From positions 1 through 63,986 of the forward strand of contig CAYUVF010000019.1 of the NCBI GenBank assembly GCA_964448045.1: DNA of 63,986 nucleotides, written 5' to 3'. Position numbers and translations under genes: made by a program. The stretch is from CAYUVF01 sp964448045 (GTDB taxonomy: Bacteria > Bacteroidota > Rhodothermia > Rhodothermales > Salinibacteraceae). The number at the start of each line of letters is the position of its first letter. Position 1 is the stretch's first letter. This document shows positions 28,932 to 37,109 of the stretch, one piece after another. A model generated the notes under the pieces. It worked only from the letters and a program-made list of their open reading frames with translations. It did no database searches and was not told the origin of the DNA.

Positions 28932-29375
28932 CTATACGCCCATCACGCGCTCGGCAAGCGTCTCGTAATCGTCTGGCTTGTCATTGAGGTATACATCGAA
29001 GGCGGGCGGATCCCAAATCTCGATGTGATCGAACGCCCCGATGATGAGCGCCCGATCCGAGAGCTCGGCGAACTCGACGAGCGACTTGGGGATGCTGATG
29101 CGCCCCTGCCCATCGAGGCTCACATCCTCGGCCCACCGCATGATGATGCGGACGAAGTCGCGCGTTTCGCGATTGTACATGTTCAGCCCGGCGATCTCCT
29201 CCTCCATTTGAGCCCAGCGGTCCTTTGGATAGAGGAAGATGCAATCTTCGAAGCCGCGCGTGATCGTGAACGTGCCTTCGGCATCTGGGCTCAGGGCACT
29301 CCGCATCTTGGCCGGGATAGCCACCCGGCCTTTGCTGTCTACGGAATATTCAGCCTGCCCTTTGAAAAAGGCCAT
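28932..29375 (-). CDS. mraZ: Transcriptional regulator MraZ
   Basis: This 147-residue protein heads the dcw cluster. It contains two AbrB-fold halves: FKGQAEYSVDSKGRVAIPAKMR and, near residue 85, DVSLDGQGRISIPKSLVEFA. In other bacteria MraZ is a DNA-binding regulator of its own operon that recognises direct repeats of TGGG type; matching repeats lie upstream (29442-29466). ATG at 29375 (MAFFKGQAEYS) matches the family; the longer frame adds 31 unrelated residues that run through those repeats. Confidence 0.95.
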   Translation of the reverse strand: MAFFKGQAEYSVDSKGRVAIPAKMRSALSPDAEGTFTITRGFEDCIFLYPKDRWAQMEEEIAGLNMYNRETRDFVRIIMRWAEDVSLDGQGRISIPKSLVEFAELSDRALIIGAFDHIEIWDPPAFDVYLNDKPDDYETLAERVMGV

Positions 29376-29441
29376 GCCGGTATGCCCACGTTGTGTCTCA
29401 CAATCGCTCCGCGCCCCTCCGCGAGGAGTATGGGAATATTC

Positions 29442-29466
29442 CCCACTTTTCCCCACGTGCTCCCAC
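29442..29466 (-). promoter_or_regulatory. MraZ box: three gtggg direct repeats at 10-bp spacing
   Basis: Read on the minus strand, gtggg occurs at 29466-29462, 29456-29452 and 29446-29442, exactly 10 bp apart, about 70-90 bp upstream of the mraZ ATG. Known MraZ sites are TGGG-type direct repeats of about one helical turn, so self-regulation is likely. Confidence 0.75.
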
Positions 29467-29596
29467 AAGGTACGTTACACATACCAAATGTCAAGCCTCA
29501 GCGCCCAAAAAAGCTGATTTTTTGGCCTCACGGAGCCTGTTTGAAACATATGCACATATGCTATTCGCAAGTGATTATCGACCATTTCCCCCCAGG

Positions 29597-29645
29597 GTGA
29601 AAATGTTTTCACCTATGTTAAAAACATAAGTGAAAATGTTTTCAC
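29597..29645. promoter_or_regulatory. Tandem palindromic operator upstream of the lexA-like gene
   Basis: The 16-mer gtgaaaatgttttcac (arms gtgaaaa/ttttcac) occurs identically at 29597-29612 and 29630-29645, 33 bp apart. Between them lies a third palindrome, tatgtt-aaa-aacata, at 29614-29628. It is 110-160 bp upstream of the LexA-like start. The pattern suggests cooperative binding of a dimeric regulator on one face of the helix. Confidence 0.7.
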
Positions 29646-29672
29646 CTTATCGTATATTGATGGGCGTATCCT

Positions 29673-29686
29673 CTACACATGTGTAG
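29673..29686. promoter_or_regulatory. Perfect 14-bp palindrome near the lexA-like promoter
   Basis: The sequence ctacacatgtgtag is its own reverse complement and lies 69 bp upstream of the LexA-like ATG. It does not match the E. coli, Bacillus or alphaproteobacterial SOS boxes. It is a candidate operator for this LexA-like protein itself. Confidence 0.5.
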
Positions 29687-29754
29687 TAGATCCCAATCCA
29701 GACGCACGCCCCCACCTGATCTTATCTGCTGACGTACTCCCCTTTCGACGTGCC

Positions 29755-30405
29755 ATGAAAGAGCGACTCACCCAGCGACAGAACGAAGCCTATGAGTTCA
29801 TCCGTGGATTCATCCGCAGCCACCGCAAGCCCCCGACTCTTGAGGAAATTGGCGATGCCCTCGGCATCCGCTCGACCAACGGGGTGTATAAGCTGCTGCG
29901 CGCGCTGGAAAAGAAAGGCTACATCGAGCGCGAGAAGCACGCGGCCCGGGGCCTGCGCTTGGTCGACAACGAGGCGACCGATCCCTTTGCGATGGATTCT
30001 GGGATTCCCAGCCTGCCCGTGGTGAGCCGGACGGCCAGTGACCAGCCCGAACAGCTCCGGCAGCGGCCCAATGGCTTCCTCTCGGTGGACGACCGGCTGC
30101 TCCAGAAAGCCGATGATCCCGACGACTGCCTCATCGGCCGCGCGGGTGACGATGGCATGAACGATGACGGAATCCGGAAGGGCGACTTTCTGCTGATCGA
30201 GGACGTCGATTGGGACCAACTCAGCAACAATGAGCTGGCTGCGGTCCTCGTTCGCGACGAGCTACGCGCCCGCCGCTTCTACTTCGCCAACGGACGCGTC
30301 CACCTCCGCCCGGCCGACCGCCATTACACGGAGGAAACATTCCCGCCCCAGGACCCCGGCTGCTACGTCATCGGCCGGATCCTTGGGATCATGCGGATGC
30401 TGTAG
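29755..30405 (+). CDS. lexA: LexA-like repressor lacking self-cleavage residues
   Basis: This 216-residue protein has the LexA winged-helix domain (residues 1-70: PPTLEEIGDALGIRSTNGVYKLL, ending AARGLRLV) and an S24-like C-terminal domain. By reading it against E. coli LexA, the catalytic Ser119 position (GMSM) is Gly134 (DGMN), Lys156 is Arg173 (RARRFYF), and the Ala84-Gly85 cleavage site is Ser95-Asp96 (in RTASDQP). Surrounding structure motifs such as GIRKGDFLLIED are retained, so the fold should persist for dimerisation. It should bind DNA but not self-cleave with RecA. It is divergent from mraZ and convergent with pyrG. Cyanobacterial LexA proteins that lost these residues have non-SOS roles; a similar shift here is inference. 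Confidence 0.9.
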   Translation: MKERLTQRQNEAYEFIRGFIRSHRKPPTLEEIGDALGIRSTNGVYKLLRALEKKGYIEREKHAARGLRLVDNEATDPFAMDSGIPSLPVVSRTASDQPEQLRQRPNGFLSVDDRLLQKADDPDDCLIGRAGDDGMNDDGIRKGDFLLIEDVDWDQLSNNELAAVLVRDELRARRFYFANGRVHLRPADRHYTEETFPPQDPGCYVIGRILGIMRML

Positions 30406-30407
30406 CA

Positions 30408-30465
30408 TTCAGGGTTCGGAGTTCAGCATTCCGGGTTCGCATACTCCGAACTCCGCCCCCCTGAA
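30408..30465. terminator. Hairpin between convergent lexA-like and pyrG genes
   Basis: The arms ttcaggg (30408-30414) with ccctgaa (30459-30465) and cggagttc (30417-30424) with gaactccg (30448-30455) form a long stem just past both stop codons. There is no clear T tract, so it is terminator-like or a repeat of the extragenic type. Confidence 0.55.
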
Positions 30466-30470
30466 CCGAT

Positions 30471-32165
30471 CTACATCTCCGCCGAGGCGAGCGGGACGAC
30501 TTTCTGGGGTCGCTTCGGTTGGGGGCTTTCGACGAGGCCCCGGCGCTGGGCGTACGCGGCAGCCGCTGAGATGAACGAGCGGAAGAGCGGGTGCGGGTGG
30601 CCGACTTTTGTCTTGTACTCGGGGTGGAATTGCACGCCGATGAACCAGCGCTTCTCGGGCAATTCGATGATCTCGATGAGGTCGGTATCCGGGTTGACAC
30701 CGGTGAAGCGCATCCCCTCCTCGCGCAGTTTGTAGCGCAGCACGTTGTTGACCTCGTAGCGGTGGCGGTGGCGCTCCTCGACCTCCGTCACGCCGTAAAT
30801 CTCTTGCGCGCGCGAGCCCTCGGTGATGCGGCACGTGTACTGCCCGAGGCGCATCGTCCCACCCTTGTCGGAGATCTTCTTCTGCTCCTCCATCAGGTCG
30901 ATGACGGGGTGCGGCGTGTCGGGATCGAACTCGGTGGAATGGGCGCTCTCCCAGCCGCAGACGGTACGCGCAAACTCGACGATGGCGCACTGCATCCCGA
31001 GGCAGATGCCGAAGAACGGGATGTCGTTTTCGCGGGCGTACCGCACGGCTTCGAGCTTGCCCTCGACGCCGCGATCGCCGAAGCCCGGCGCTACGAGAAT
31101 GCCCGCCACGTCGCCCAACTGCTCCTCGACGTTCTCCGCAGTGAGGTCGTCAGAGAGCACGAACTTCGGCTCCACCTGGATGCCATCGGGCACACCGGCG
31201 AGGATGAAGCTCTCGGTGATCGACTTGTACGCGTCCTGATGCTCGACGTACTTACCGACGAGCGCAACTGGGATCGTGGCCTCGGGATTCTTGAGCTTCT
31301 TCAGGAACTCGATCCAGTCCTCCAGATCGGGCTCGGCGGGGAAGCGTGCCTGCTCCTCGTCGGTGAAGAGCCGCTCGACGGTCAGCTCGCCGATGCCTTC
31401 TTCCTTCAAGAGCAGCGGCACCTCGTAGATCGACTCGGCATCGAGCATCTGGATGACGGCGCGCGTCTCGACGTTGCAGAAGAGCGCAATCTTGCGGCGA
31501 ATGTCGCTCTCCAGCGGACGCTCGGAGCGGCACACGAGCATGTCGGGCTGGAGGCCGTAGCCGAGCAGCGTCTTGACCGAGTGCTGCGTGGGCTTGGTCT
31601 TCAGCTCGCCGGCGGCGCGCAGGTAGGGCACCAGCGTCAGGTGCACGGTCAGGGCGTTGCGCGGGCCGAGTTCGTTGCGCAGCTGGCGGATGGCCTCCAG
31701 GTACGGCTGCCCCTCGATGTCGCCGACGGTGCCGCCGATCTCGGTGATGACGACGTCGTAATCGCCCGTCTCGCCGAGCTTCAGCATCCAGTGCTTGATC
31801 TCGTCGATGATGTGCGGGACGACCTGCACCGTCTTGCCGAGGTAGGCCCCTTCGCGCTCCTTGGTGATCACTTCGAGGTAGACGCGCCCCGTCGTCACGT
31901 TGTTGGCCTGGCTCGTCGACCGGCCAAGGAAGCGCTCATAATGGCCGAGGTCGAGGTCCGTCTCGGCGCCGTCGTTCGTCACGTACACCTCGCCGTGCTC
32001 GTACGGGTTCATCGTTCCCGGATCGACGTTGATGTACGGGTCGAATTTCTGGATGGTGACGCGCAATCCCCGCGCTTCCAGCAACCGGCCAAGCGATGCG
32101 CTAAAAATCCCCTTTCCGAGCGACGACGTCACCCCGCCGGTGACAAAAATGTATTTCGTGTGCAC
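30471..32165 (-). CDS. pyrG: CTP synthase
   Basis: This 564-residue enzyme converts UTP to CTP with glutamine as nitrogen donor. The synthetase domain starts KYIFVTGGVTSSLGKGI and has KFDPYINVDPGTMNP; the glutamine amidotransferase domain has FFGICLGMQCAIVEFAR (catalytic Cys near residue 390) and a late FIGVQFHPEYKTK. The start is GTG at 32165. A CBS protein begins 46 bp upstream on the same strand. Confidence 0.98.
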   Translation of the reverse strand: MHTKYIFVTGGVTSSLGKGIFSASLGRLLEARGLRVTIQKFDPYINVDPGTMNPYEHGEVYVTNDGAETDLDLGHYERFLGRSTSQANNVTTGRVYLEVITKEREGAYLGKTVQVVPHIIDEIKHWMLKLGETGDYDVVITEIGGTVGDIEGQPYLEAIRQLRNELGPRNALTVHLTLVPYLRAAGELKTKPTQHSVKTLLGYGLQPDMLVCRSERPLESDIRRKIALFCNVETRAVIQMLDAESIYEVPLLLKEEGIGELTVERLFTDEEQARFPAEPDLEDWIEFLKKLKNPEATIPVALVGKYVEHQDAYKSITESFILAGVPDGIQVEPKFVLSDDLTAENVEEQLGDVAGILVAPGFGDRGVEGKLEAVRYARENDIPFFGICLGMQCAIVEFARTVCGWESAHSTEFDPDTPHPVIDLMEEQKKISDKGGTMRLGQYTCRITEGSRAQEIYGVTEVEERHRHRYEVNNVLRYKLREEGMRFTGVNPDTDLIEIIELPEKRWFIGVQFHPEYKTKVGHPHPLFRSFISAAAAYAQRRGLVESPQPKRPQKVVPLASAEM

Positions 32166-32210
32166 GTGCCTATGCGTCTTGACGATAAAACCAGATTGTA
32201 CGTCCGCTCC

Positions 32211-32633
32211 TCAACCGTCCTCCTGCCGGTCCACATCGATGAAGTGCTGCAGGATATCTTTCGATGTGACGATGCCCTCCAACGCTCCCGATTCGGACAG
32301 CACGGGCAGGCAGGAGATGGAGTGGTCGAGCAGCGTAGCCGCCGCCTCCGTAATGGGCGTATCCGCCTGCACCGTGATCGGCTCCGCACGCATGATTTCG
32401 TGGGCCGAGCGGCTGAGCGTACGGACATCGCGATGCTCCTCGGACAGCGTGTTGAGGAACGGGCTCAAGGCCTGCAGCACGTCGCGGTCGGAGATGACGC
32501 CAACGAGTTCGCCATCATCCACAACGAGCAGATGATGGAAGCCGCCCTGGTGAAATAGCTCGCGGATCTCCATCAGCGCCTTGTCGGGCGCGATGGTGAT
32601 GACCTCGCAGCTCATGATGCTGTCAACAGTCAT
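32211..32633 (-). CDS. Two-CBS-domain protein
   Basis: This 140-residue protein consists of a CBS pair: VDSIMSCEVITIAPDKAL to VVDDGELVGVISDRDVLQAL, then AHEIMRAEPITVQADTPI to LEGIVTSKDILQHFI. CBS pairs sense adenine nucleotides in many proteins. No enzymatic domain is attached. It is upstream of pyrG and possibly co-transcribed, so a link to nucleotide level is plausible but unproven. Confidence 0.9.
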   Translation of the reverse strand: MTVDSIMSCEVITIAPDKALMEIRELFHQGGFHHLLVVDDGELVGVISDRDVLQALSPFLNTLSEEHRDVRTLSRSAHEIMRAEPITVQADTPITEAAATLLDHSISCLPVLSESGALEGIVTSKDILQHFIDVDRQEDG

Positions 32634-32733
32634 GACGGTCCTGGGGATCGAGTGAGGAAGCGTGATGTCAAGGGGCTCAAAACGAAGCGGTCTCCCGCAG
32701 GCTCAACATAGGCCCGCCCGGTTATGATCCGAA

Positions 32734-32773
32734 GCCAACGCCTGCGCACATCTGCGCCAGTGCAGGCGTTGGC
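32734..32773. repeat. Inverted repeat with 12-bp arms
   Basis: The arms gccaacgcctgc (32734-32745) and gcaggcgttggc (32762-32773) are perfectly complementary, lying just downstream of the methyltransferase stop. No T tract follows on either strand. It may protect or end the methyltransferase transcript. Confidence 0.55.
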
Positions 32774-32779
32774 GCCCCA

Positions 32780-33610
32780 TCATTCCCCGGAAGCCGGCTT
32801 CTGCGCGATGACGAGCAGGCCCGTCCCTGTTTCGTTCGTATCCTCCATGTCTTTTGCATTAAGGTACAACCCGATGGGCAGGGCAGCAATGTAGTACAGC
32901 GGAAGCACGACCAGCGCCGCCCACGTGGCACCGAGCATCTGCATGGGCCGTTTGATGAGCCAGCGCCACGCCGTCGAGCCGTACTCGCCGTACGTGTAGA
33001 GGCTCTTGACCGGCTCCAGTCCGGCATCACGCAGCTTGTGTCCGAGGTCCTGCATGTTGTAGCCGTCGCGCACGTGCTCGCCGATGAAGCTCTCGTCGGC
33101 CTCGTCCGCCACGTCGGAGCCGCCCTGATCGGAGGGCGTGTTGATGACGACGTGCCCGCCCGGCCGCAGCACACGGGCGAAGTTGCGGAAGACGGCGCGA
33201 TCGGCTTCGATGTGCTCCATCACGTCGACCGAAAGAATCAGGTCGTACGGCCCCTCGGTCTCCAACGCTGTCAGATCGTCCCACGCCCACGTCACCCGGT
33301 CGGCGTAGGGCGTGCGGTCGAGAAAGCGCTGGGCGCGGTCGAGGTAGTCCTGCTTCACGTCGACGGCGTCCACGCGCGCCTGCGGGAAATTCCGCACGAT
33401 GAAATAGGCGTACTGCCCGAAGCCGGTGCCCGCATCGAGCACATCGATGGACCGGTCGTCCGGCTTGGCCTCCAACAGGCGCCGCACTTCGCGGCGGACG
33501 TACCACGCGCGCAGAAAGAGCAGGTTCAGCAGGCCGTAAAAGAGCCGCTGCAGCGCCGGATAGCGGCTGACGAACTGGCCAATCCGGTCTTTGATGGGGT
33601 CGTATTGCAT
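32780..33610 (-). CDS. SAM-dependent class I methyltransferase
   Basis: This 276-residue protein has the SAM loop DVLDAGTGFGQYAYF near residue 60, VDAVDVKQDYLDRA, and DLILSVDVMEHIEAD followed by VLRPGGHVVINTPS, the Methyltransf_11 pattern. A hydrophobic segment near residue 240 (AALVVLPLYYIAALPIGLYL) suggests membrane attachment. Substrate is unknown. ATG at 33610 is chosen because the upstream part is unrelated. The adjacent glycosyltransferase suggests a glycolipid or surface polysaccharide role. Confidence 0.85.
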   Translation of the reverse strand: MQYDPIKDRIGQFVSRYPALQRLFYGLLNLLFLRAWYVRREVRRLLEAKPDDRSIDVLDAGTGFGQYAYFIVRNFPQARVDAVDVKQDYLDRAQRFLDRTPYADRVTWAWDDLTALETEGPYDLILSVDVMEHIEADRAVFRNFARVLRPGGHVVINTPSDQGGSDVADEADESFIGEHVRDGYNMQDLGHKLRDAGLEPVKSLYTYGEYGSTAWRWLIKRPMQMLGATWAALVVLPLYYIAALPIGLYLNAKDMEDTNETGTGLLVIAQKPASGE

Positions 33611-33708
33611 CGGGGTGCGACGCGTGAGTGTGTGGGCGCAGGGGCGATTTAGAAGGTAAAACGTATCCGATGAACTCCCAAACGCCCAGCCGCCCTTCCG
33701 CGCAGACT

Positions 33709-34878
33709 TCACAGGAGCGACTCAATCGCGTCGTAGAGGCGATCTGGATGATATTTGTGCTTTTGCTGACGGACGCCGGCGGCGAGGTCGTCGCGCATCC
33801 CCTCGGCGAAGAAGCGGACGAGTGCCTGCGCCAGCGCGTGCGGATTTTCGGGCGGAACGACGAGGCCGGCTTTTTCGTGTGGCACGACCTCGGCCAGTCC
33901 GCCCACATCGGTGACGACGACGGGCGTGTCGAAGTGGAACGCGATCTGCGCGACGCCGCTCTGCGTGGCCGAGACGTACGGCTGCGCCACCACATCGGCC
34001 GCCGAGAAAAAGAGCGGCACGTCGTCGCCCGGAATGTAGCGGTCGTGGATGATGACGCGGTCCTCCAGCCCGTGCTGCTCGATGATGGACGTGTACCGCT
34101 CCGGCTCGTCGTAAAACTCGCCGGCGACGACGAGCCGGATGGGCGGCAGATGAGCGGCGATCTGTGGCAGCGCCTCCAGCAGCACATGCAGGCCCTTGTA
34201 CTCGCGCACGAAGCCGAAGAAGAGCATCACCGGCGCCTCGGGCGGGAGGTCCAACCTCGCTCGCGCTTCTTCGCGCGGCACCGCCTCGCCGAAGCGCGTG
34301 TACAGCGGATGCTCGATGCGCCGCACCCCGGACGACTCCCGCCGCAGTGGACGCAGATCCGACGCCACGGCATCCGACATCACGACGAAGCCGTCACCCG
34401 CCCGCAGGAAAAAGCGCCCGAACGCTTTGTCGCCCAGGTGCCGCTCGTGGGGCAGCGCGTTGTGCACAATCGACAGGATGCGCGCCCCTTTCCGGCGCAT
34501 CCATCGGGCGATGACGCCGTACGCGGGCGCGAAGAACGGCATCCAGAACTGGAAGCACACGGCGTCGGGTGCCATCTGCTCGATGCGGCGGGCGGTGCGC
34601 CACCACGTGAGCGGATTGAGCGTGTCGATGCAGCGCTCGGCGCGGGGAACGCCCTCGGGGGGCGGTCCCTCAGCAAACTGCGTGCGGCCCGGGAACAGCG
34701 CCTCGGGATACTGGCGCGTGAACGTGATCGCGCGGATGTCGTGCCCGCGTGCGGCCAGTCCGCGCATCGTCATCTCGTTGAAGTGCGCAATGCCGCCCCG
34801 GTACGGATGCGCCGGCCCCACGACGGCAATGCGCCGGGAGGCTCCTTCTTCTCCTGTGGTATTGGGGGCTGGTGTCAT
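33709..34878 (-). CDS. GT4-family glycosyltransferase
   Basis: This 389-residue protein has the GT-B fold: HPYRGGIAHFNEMTMRGLAARGH near the N-terminus, then MLFFGFVREYKGLHVLLEALP near residue 215, and the C-terminal donor-site motif QSGVAQIAFHFDTPVVVTDVGGLAEVV near residue 320. Such enzymes transfer sugars from nucleotide donors to lipids or polysaccharides. Acceptor is unknown. It precedes the methyltransferase on the same strand. Confidence 0.92.
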   Translation of the reverse strand: MTPAPNTTGEEGASRRIAVVGPAHPYRGGIAHFNEMTMRGLAARGHDIRAITFTRQYPEALFPGRTQFAEGPPPEGVPRAERCIDTLNPLTWWRTARRIEQMAPDAVCFQFWMPFFAPAYGVIARWMRRKGARILSIVHNALPHERHLGDKAFGRFFLRAGDGFVVMSDAVASDLRPLRRESSGVRRIEHPLYTRFGEAVPREEARARLDLPPEAPVMLFFGFVREYKGLHVLLEALPQIAAHLPPIRLVVAGEFYDEPERYTSIIEQHGLEDRVIIHDRYIPGDDVPLFFSAADVVAQPYVSATQSGVAQIAFHFDTPVVVTDVGGLAEVVPHEKAGLVVPPENPHALAQALVRFFAEGMRDDLAAGVRQQKHKYHPDRLYDAIESLL

Positions 34879-34968
34879 ACCTCACTGGTTCAGTAGACCC
34901 GCTACGTTCGAGTCATTGGTCACTGGCCATTTGGCAGTCTATCGAGCATGGACCAGTGACGAATGACC

Positions 34969-35014
34969 ATTGACGTGAGCGAAGCGAACAAATGACCGCG
35001 AGCGTCAGCGAGCC
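34969..35014. repeat. Extragenic repeat, gtgagcg-aagc type, copy 2
   Basis: This stretch between the aldo/keto reductase and the GT4 gene repeats the gtgagcgaagc, caaatgacc and gcgagcgtcagcgagcc pattern of 20429-20475. It also lies just past a stop codon on the minus strand. The preceding 60 bp hold ttggtcactgg/ccagtgac inverted copies. Confidence 0.65.
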
Positions 35015-35016
35015 CT

Positions 35017-35997
35017 TTACCGATTCACCGAACTCATATCCGGATACCGGTCGCCCGCGGCAGCGCCCTGGGGCGCGATCTCGTCGATGCGTTTCAGCTC
35101 CCGGTCGCTGAAGCTGACCTCCAGCGCGGCCGCATTTTCCTCCAGATGCTGCGGATCCGTCGTGCCCGGAATCGGCACGATGTCGTCGCCCTGCGCCAGC
35201 ACCCACGCGAGCGCCAGCTGCGCCGGCGTCACGCCCTTCTCGCCGGCGAGGCGCTTCACTTCGTCGACGAGATGCAGGTTCTTCTGAAAGTTTGCGCCCT
35301 GAAAGCGCGGATTGTGGCGGCGCCAGTCGTCCTCCGGCAGATCGTCGGGCGACTGGAAGCGGCCCGTCAGAAAGCCGCGGCCCAGCGGACTGTACGGCAC
35401 GAAGCCGATGTCCAGTTCGCGGCACGCCGGTAAAATTTCGTCTTCCGGATCGCGGCTCCAGAGCGAGTACTCCGTCTGCAGCGCGGTGATCGGATGCTCG
35501 CGGTTCGCGCGGCGGAGCGTGTCGGCGGCTGCTTCCGAAAGGCCGAGATAGCGCACCTTCCCGGCGGCGACGAGCTCACTCATCGCGCCGACGGTTTCTT
35601 CGATGGGCACCTCCGGATCGACGCGGTGCAGGTAGTACAGGTCGATGGTGTCGATGCCGAGGCGCCGCAGCGATGCCTCGCACGCCTCGTGCACGTATTC
35701 AGGCCGCCCGTTGATGCCCAGCGCCTCGCCGTCCTCATTCCGCATGATGCCGAACTTGGTGGCGATCGTCACATTGCGGCGGTGCGGGCGCAGCGCTTTT
35801 CCGACCAGTTTCTCGTTCGTGAACGGGCCGTACATGTCGGCCGTGTCGAAGAACGTGATGCCCAGATCGAGCGCGCGGTGGATCGTGTCGATGGACTGCT
35901 GCTCGTCGGCCGTGCCGTAAAACTCGGACATGCCCATGCAACCAAGGCCCAGTGCCGAAACCGTGAGATCGAAGTCGCCGAGGGATCGCTGCTTCAT
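35017..35997 (-). CDS. Aldo/keto reductase
   Basis: This 326-residue NADPH-dependent oxidoreductase has the catalytic tetrad pattern: FFDTADMYGPFTNEKLVGKAL (Asp and Tyr near residues 50-55), a conserved Lys in VTIATKFG, and His in IDLYYLHRVDPEVPIEETVGAM. It ends with the NADP-binding region VPIPGTTDPQHLEENAAAL. Closest in style to the AKR13/YakC group. Substrate is not inferable and no pathway genes are adjacent. Confidence 0.93.
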   Translation of the reverse strand: MKQRSLGDFDLTVSALGLGCMGMSEFYGTADEQQSIDTIHRALDLGITFFDTADMYGPFTNEKLVGKALRPHRRNVTIATKFGIMRNEDGEALGINGRPEYVHEACEASLRRLGIDTIDLYYLHRVDPEVPIEETVGAMSELVAAGKVRYLGLSEAAADTLRRANREHPITALQTEYSLWSRDPEDEILPACRELDIGFVPYSPLGRGFLTGRFQSPDDLPEDDWRRHNPRFQGANFQKNLHLVDEVKRLAGEKGVTPAQLALAWVLAQGDDIVPIPGTTDPQHLEENAAALEVSFSDRELKRIDEIAPQGAAAGDRYPDMSSVNR

Positions 35998-36066
35998 GGC
36001 GGAAGGGGTGGGTGATCGAAAGACAACGCGTGCTACAACGGGTGGGCAACCGGGCTGTTGCTGCCG

Positions 36067-37029
36067 CTACTGCTGATACGAGCCCACCGCCTCGGTGCGT
36101 GGCGCGACCGTCTCGGCCACCGTGTACGAGGCCGTGCTCTCCATGCGCGGCTTCACGATCATCTCGCCCAGCAGCCCGGTGGTGAACATCTGCGCGCCGA
36201 AGAGAATGCAGAGCGCGCCGAGCAACAGCAGCGGACGATCGCTCAGATTGGCGCCGAAGGCGAGCTTCTCCACCGTCAGCCACACGGTGATGACGAGCCC
36301 AACCACGAACGAAACGGTCCCGATGCCGCCAAAAAAGTGCATCGGGCGGGCGGCGAAGCGCGTCAGGAACAGCACGGAGACGAAGTCGAGAAATCCGCGA
36401 ACGAAGCGCTCCACGCCGAACTTCGTTTCGCCGTGCTTGCGCGGGTGGTGTTGCACCGGCTTCTCGGTGATCCGGTCGAAGCCCTCCCACTTTGCCAGCA
36501 GCGGGATGTAGCGGTGCAGCTCGCCATACACGTCGATGCTTTTGACGACCTCGCGCCGATACGCCTTCAGCCCGCAATTGAAGTCGTGAATATCGATGCC
36601 CGACACCACGCGCGTCACGAAGTTGAAGAAGCGGCTCGGGATCGTCTTCGAGAGCGGATCGTGACGGCGGCGCTTCCATCCGCTGACGAGATCGTGCCCG
36701 GCTTCCAGCAGCTCAATCATCGCCGGGATCTCCGCCGGGTCGTCCTGCAGATCGGCGTCCATCGTGACGACGTAGCGGCCGTGGACGTGCTCGAAGCCCA
36801 CCGCCAGCGCGGCGGATTTGCCGTAGTTGCGCTGAAACCGGAGTCCCGCGAAGCGCGGATCGGCCTCGTGCAGCTCCTGTATGACCGCCCACGAATCGTC
36901 GCGCGAGCCATCGTCGATCAGCCAGACCTCAAAGTCCACATCCGTACACGCCGCCCGGATGCGCTCGGCCAACTCGGGCAGCGAGGCGGCTTCCTCGTAA
37001 ACGGGGACGACGATGGAGAGATCGAGCAT
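36067..37029 (-). CDS. GT2-family glycosyltransferase with two C-terminal membrane helices
   Basis: This 320-residue protein resembles polyprenyl-phosphate sugar transferases (DPM1/ArnC/GtrB type). It starts LDLSIVVPVYEEAASLPEL, has the D-x-D site MDADLQDDP near residue 92, and two membrane helices (FGGIGTVSFVVGLVITVWL and LLLLGALCILFGAQMFTTGLL). It probably charges a lipid carrier with a sugar for envelope glycans. ATG at 37029 is the family-like start. gyrB lies upstream on the same strand. Confidence 0.93.
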   Translation of the reverse strand: MLDLSIVVPVYEEAASLPELAERIRAACTDVDFEVWLIDDGSRDDSWAVIQELHEADPRFAGLRFQRNYGKSAALAVGFEHVHGRYVVTMDADLQDDPAEIPAMIELLEAGHDLVSGWKRRRHDPLSKTIPSRFFNFVTRVVSGIDIHDFNCGLKAYRREVVKSIDVYGELHRYIPLLAKWEGFDRITEKPVQHHPRKHGETKFGVERFVRGFLDFVSVLFLTRFAARPMHFFGGIGTVSFVVGLVITVWLTVEKLAFGANLSDRPLLLLGALCILFGAQMFTTGLLGEMIVKPRMESTASYTVAETVAPRTEAVGSYQQ

Positions 37030-37109
37030 GACTCGAAAGGAAGAATGGACGTATGGAAGAGTGGAAAAGCGGTCTTTTGCTCCTCCCCCCTTCCTCTCAT
37101 CCACTCAAC

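Larger units (their letters stand above)
29376..29754. promoter_or_regulatory. Divergent mraZ-lexA regulatory region
   Basis: This 379-bp region has no gene but is crowded with repeats: three gtggg boxes (29442-29466), an A6/T6 hairpin with arms ccaaaaaa/ttttttgg (29505-29525), two catatg hexamers at 29549-29562, a run of three inverted repeats at 29597-29645, and the palindrome ctacacatgtgtag at 29673-29686. It is visibly more AT-rich than its surroundings. Confidence 0.8.

Noticed and set aside
29597..29686. Canonical SOS box
   Set aside because: None of the common LexA box patterns (CTGT-N8-ACAG, GAAC-N4-GTTC, GTTC-N7-GTTC) was found here.
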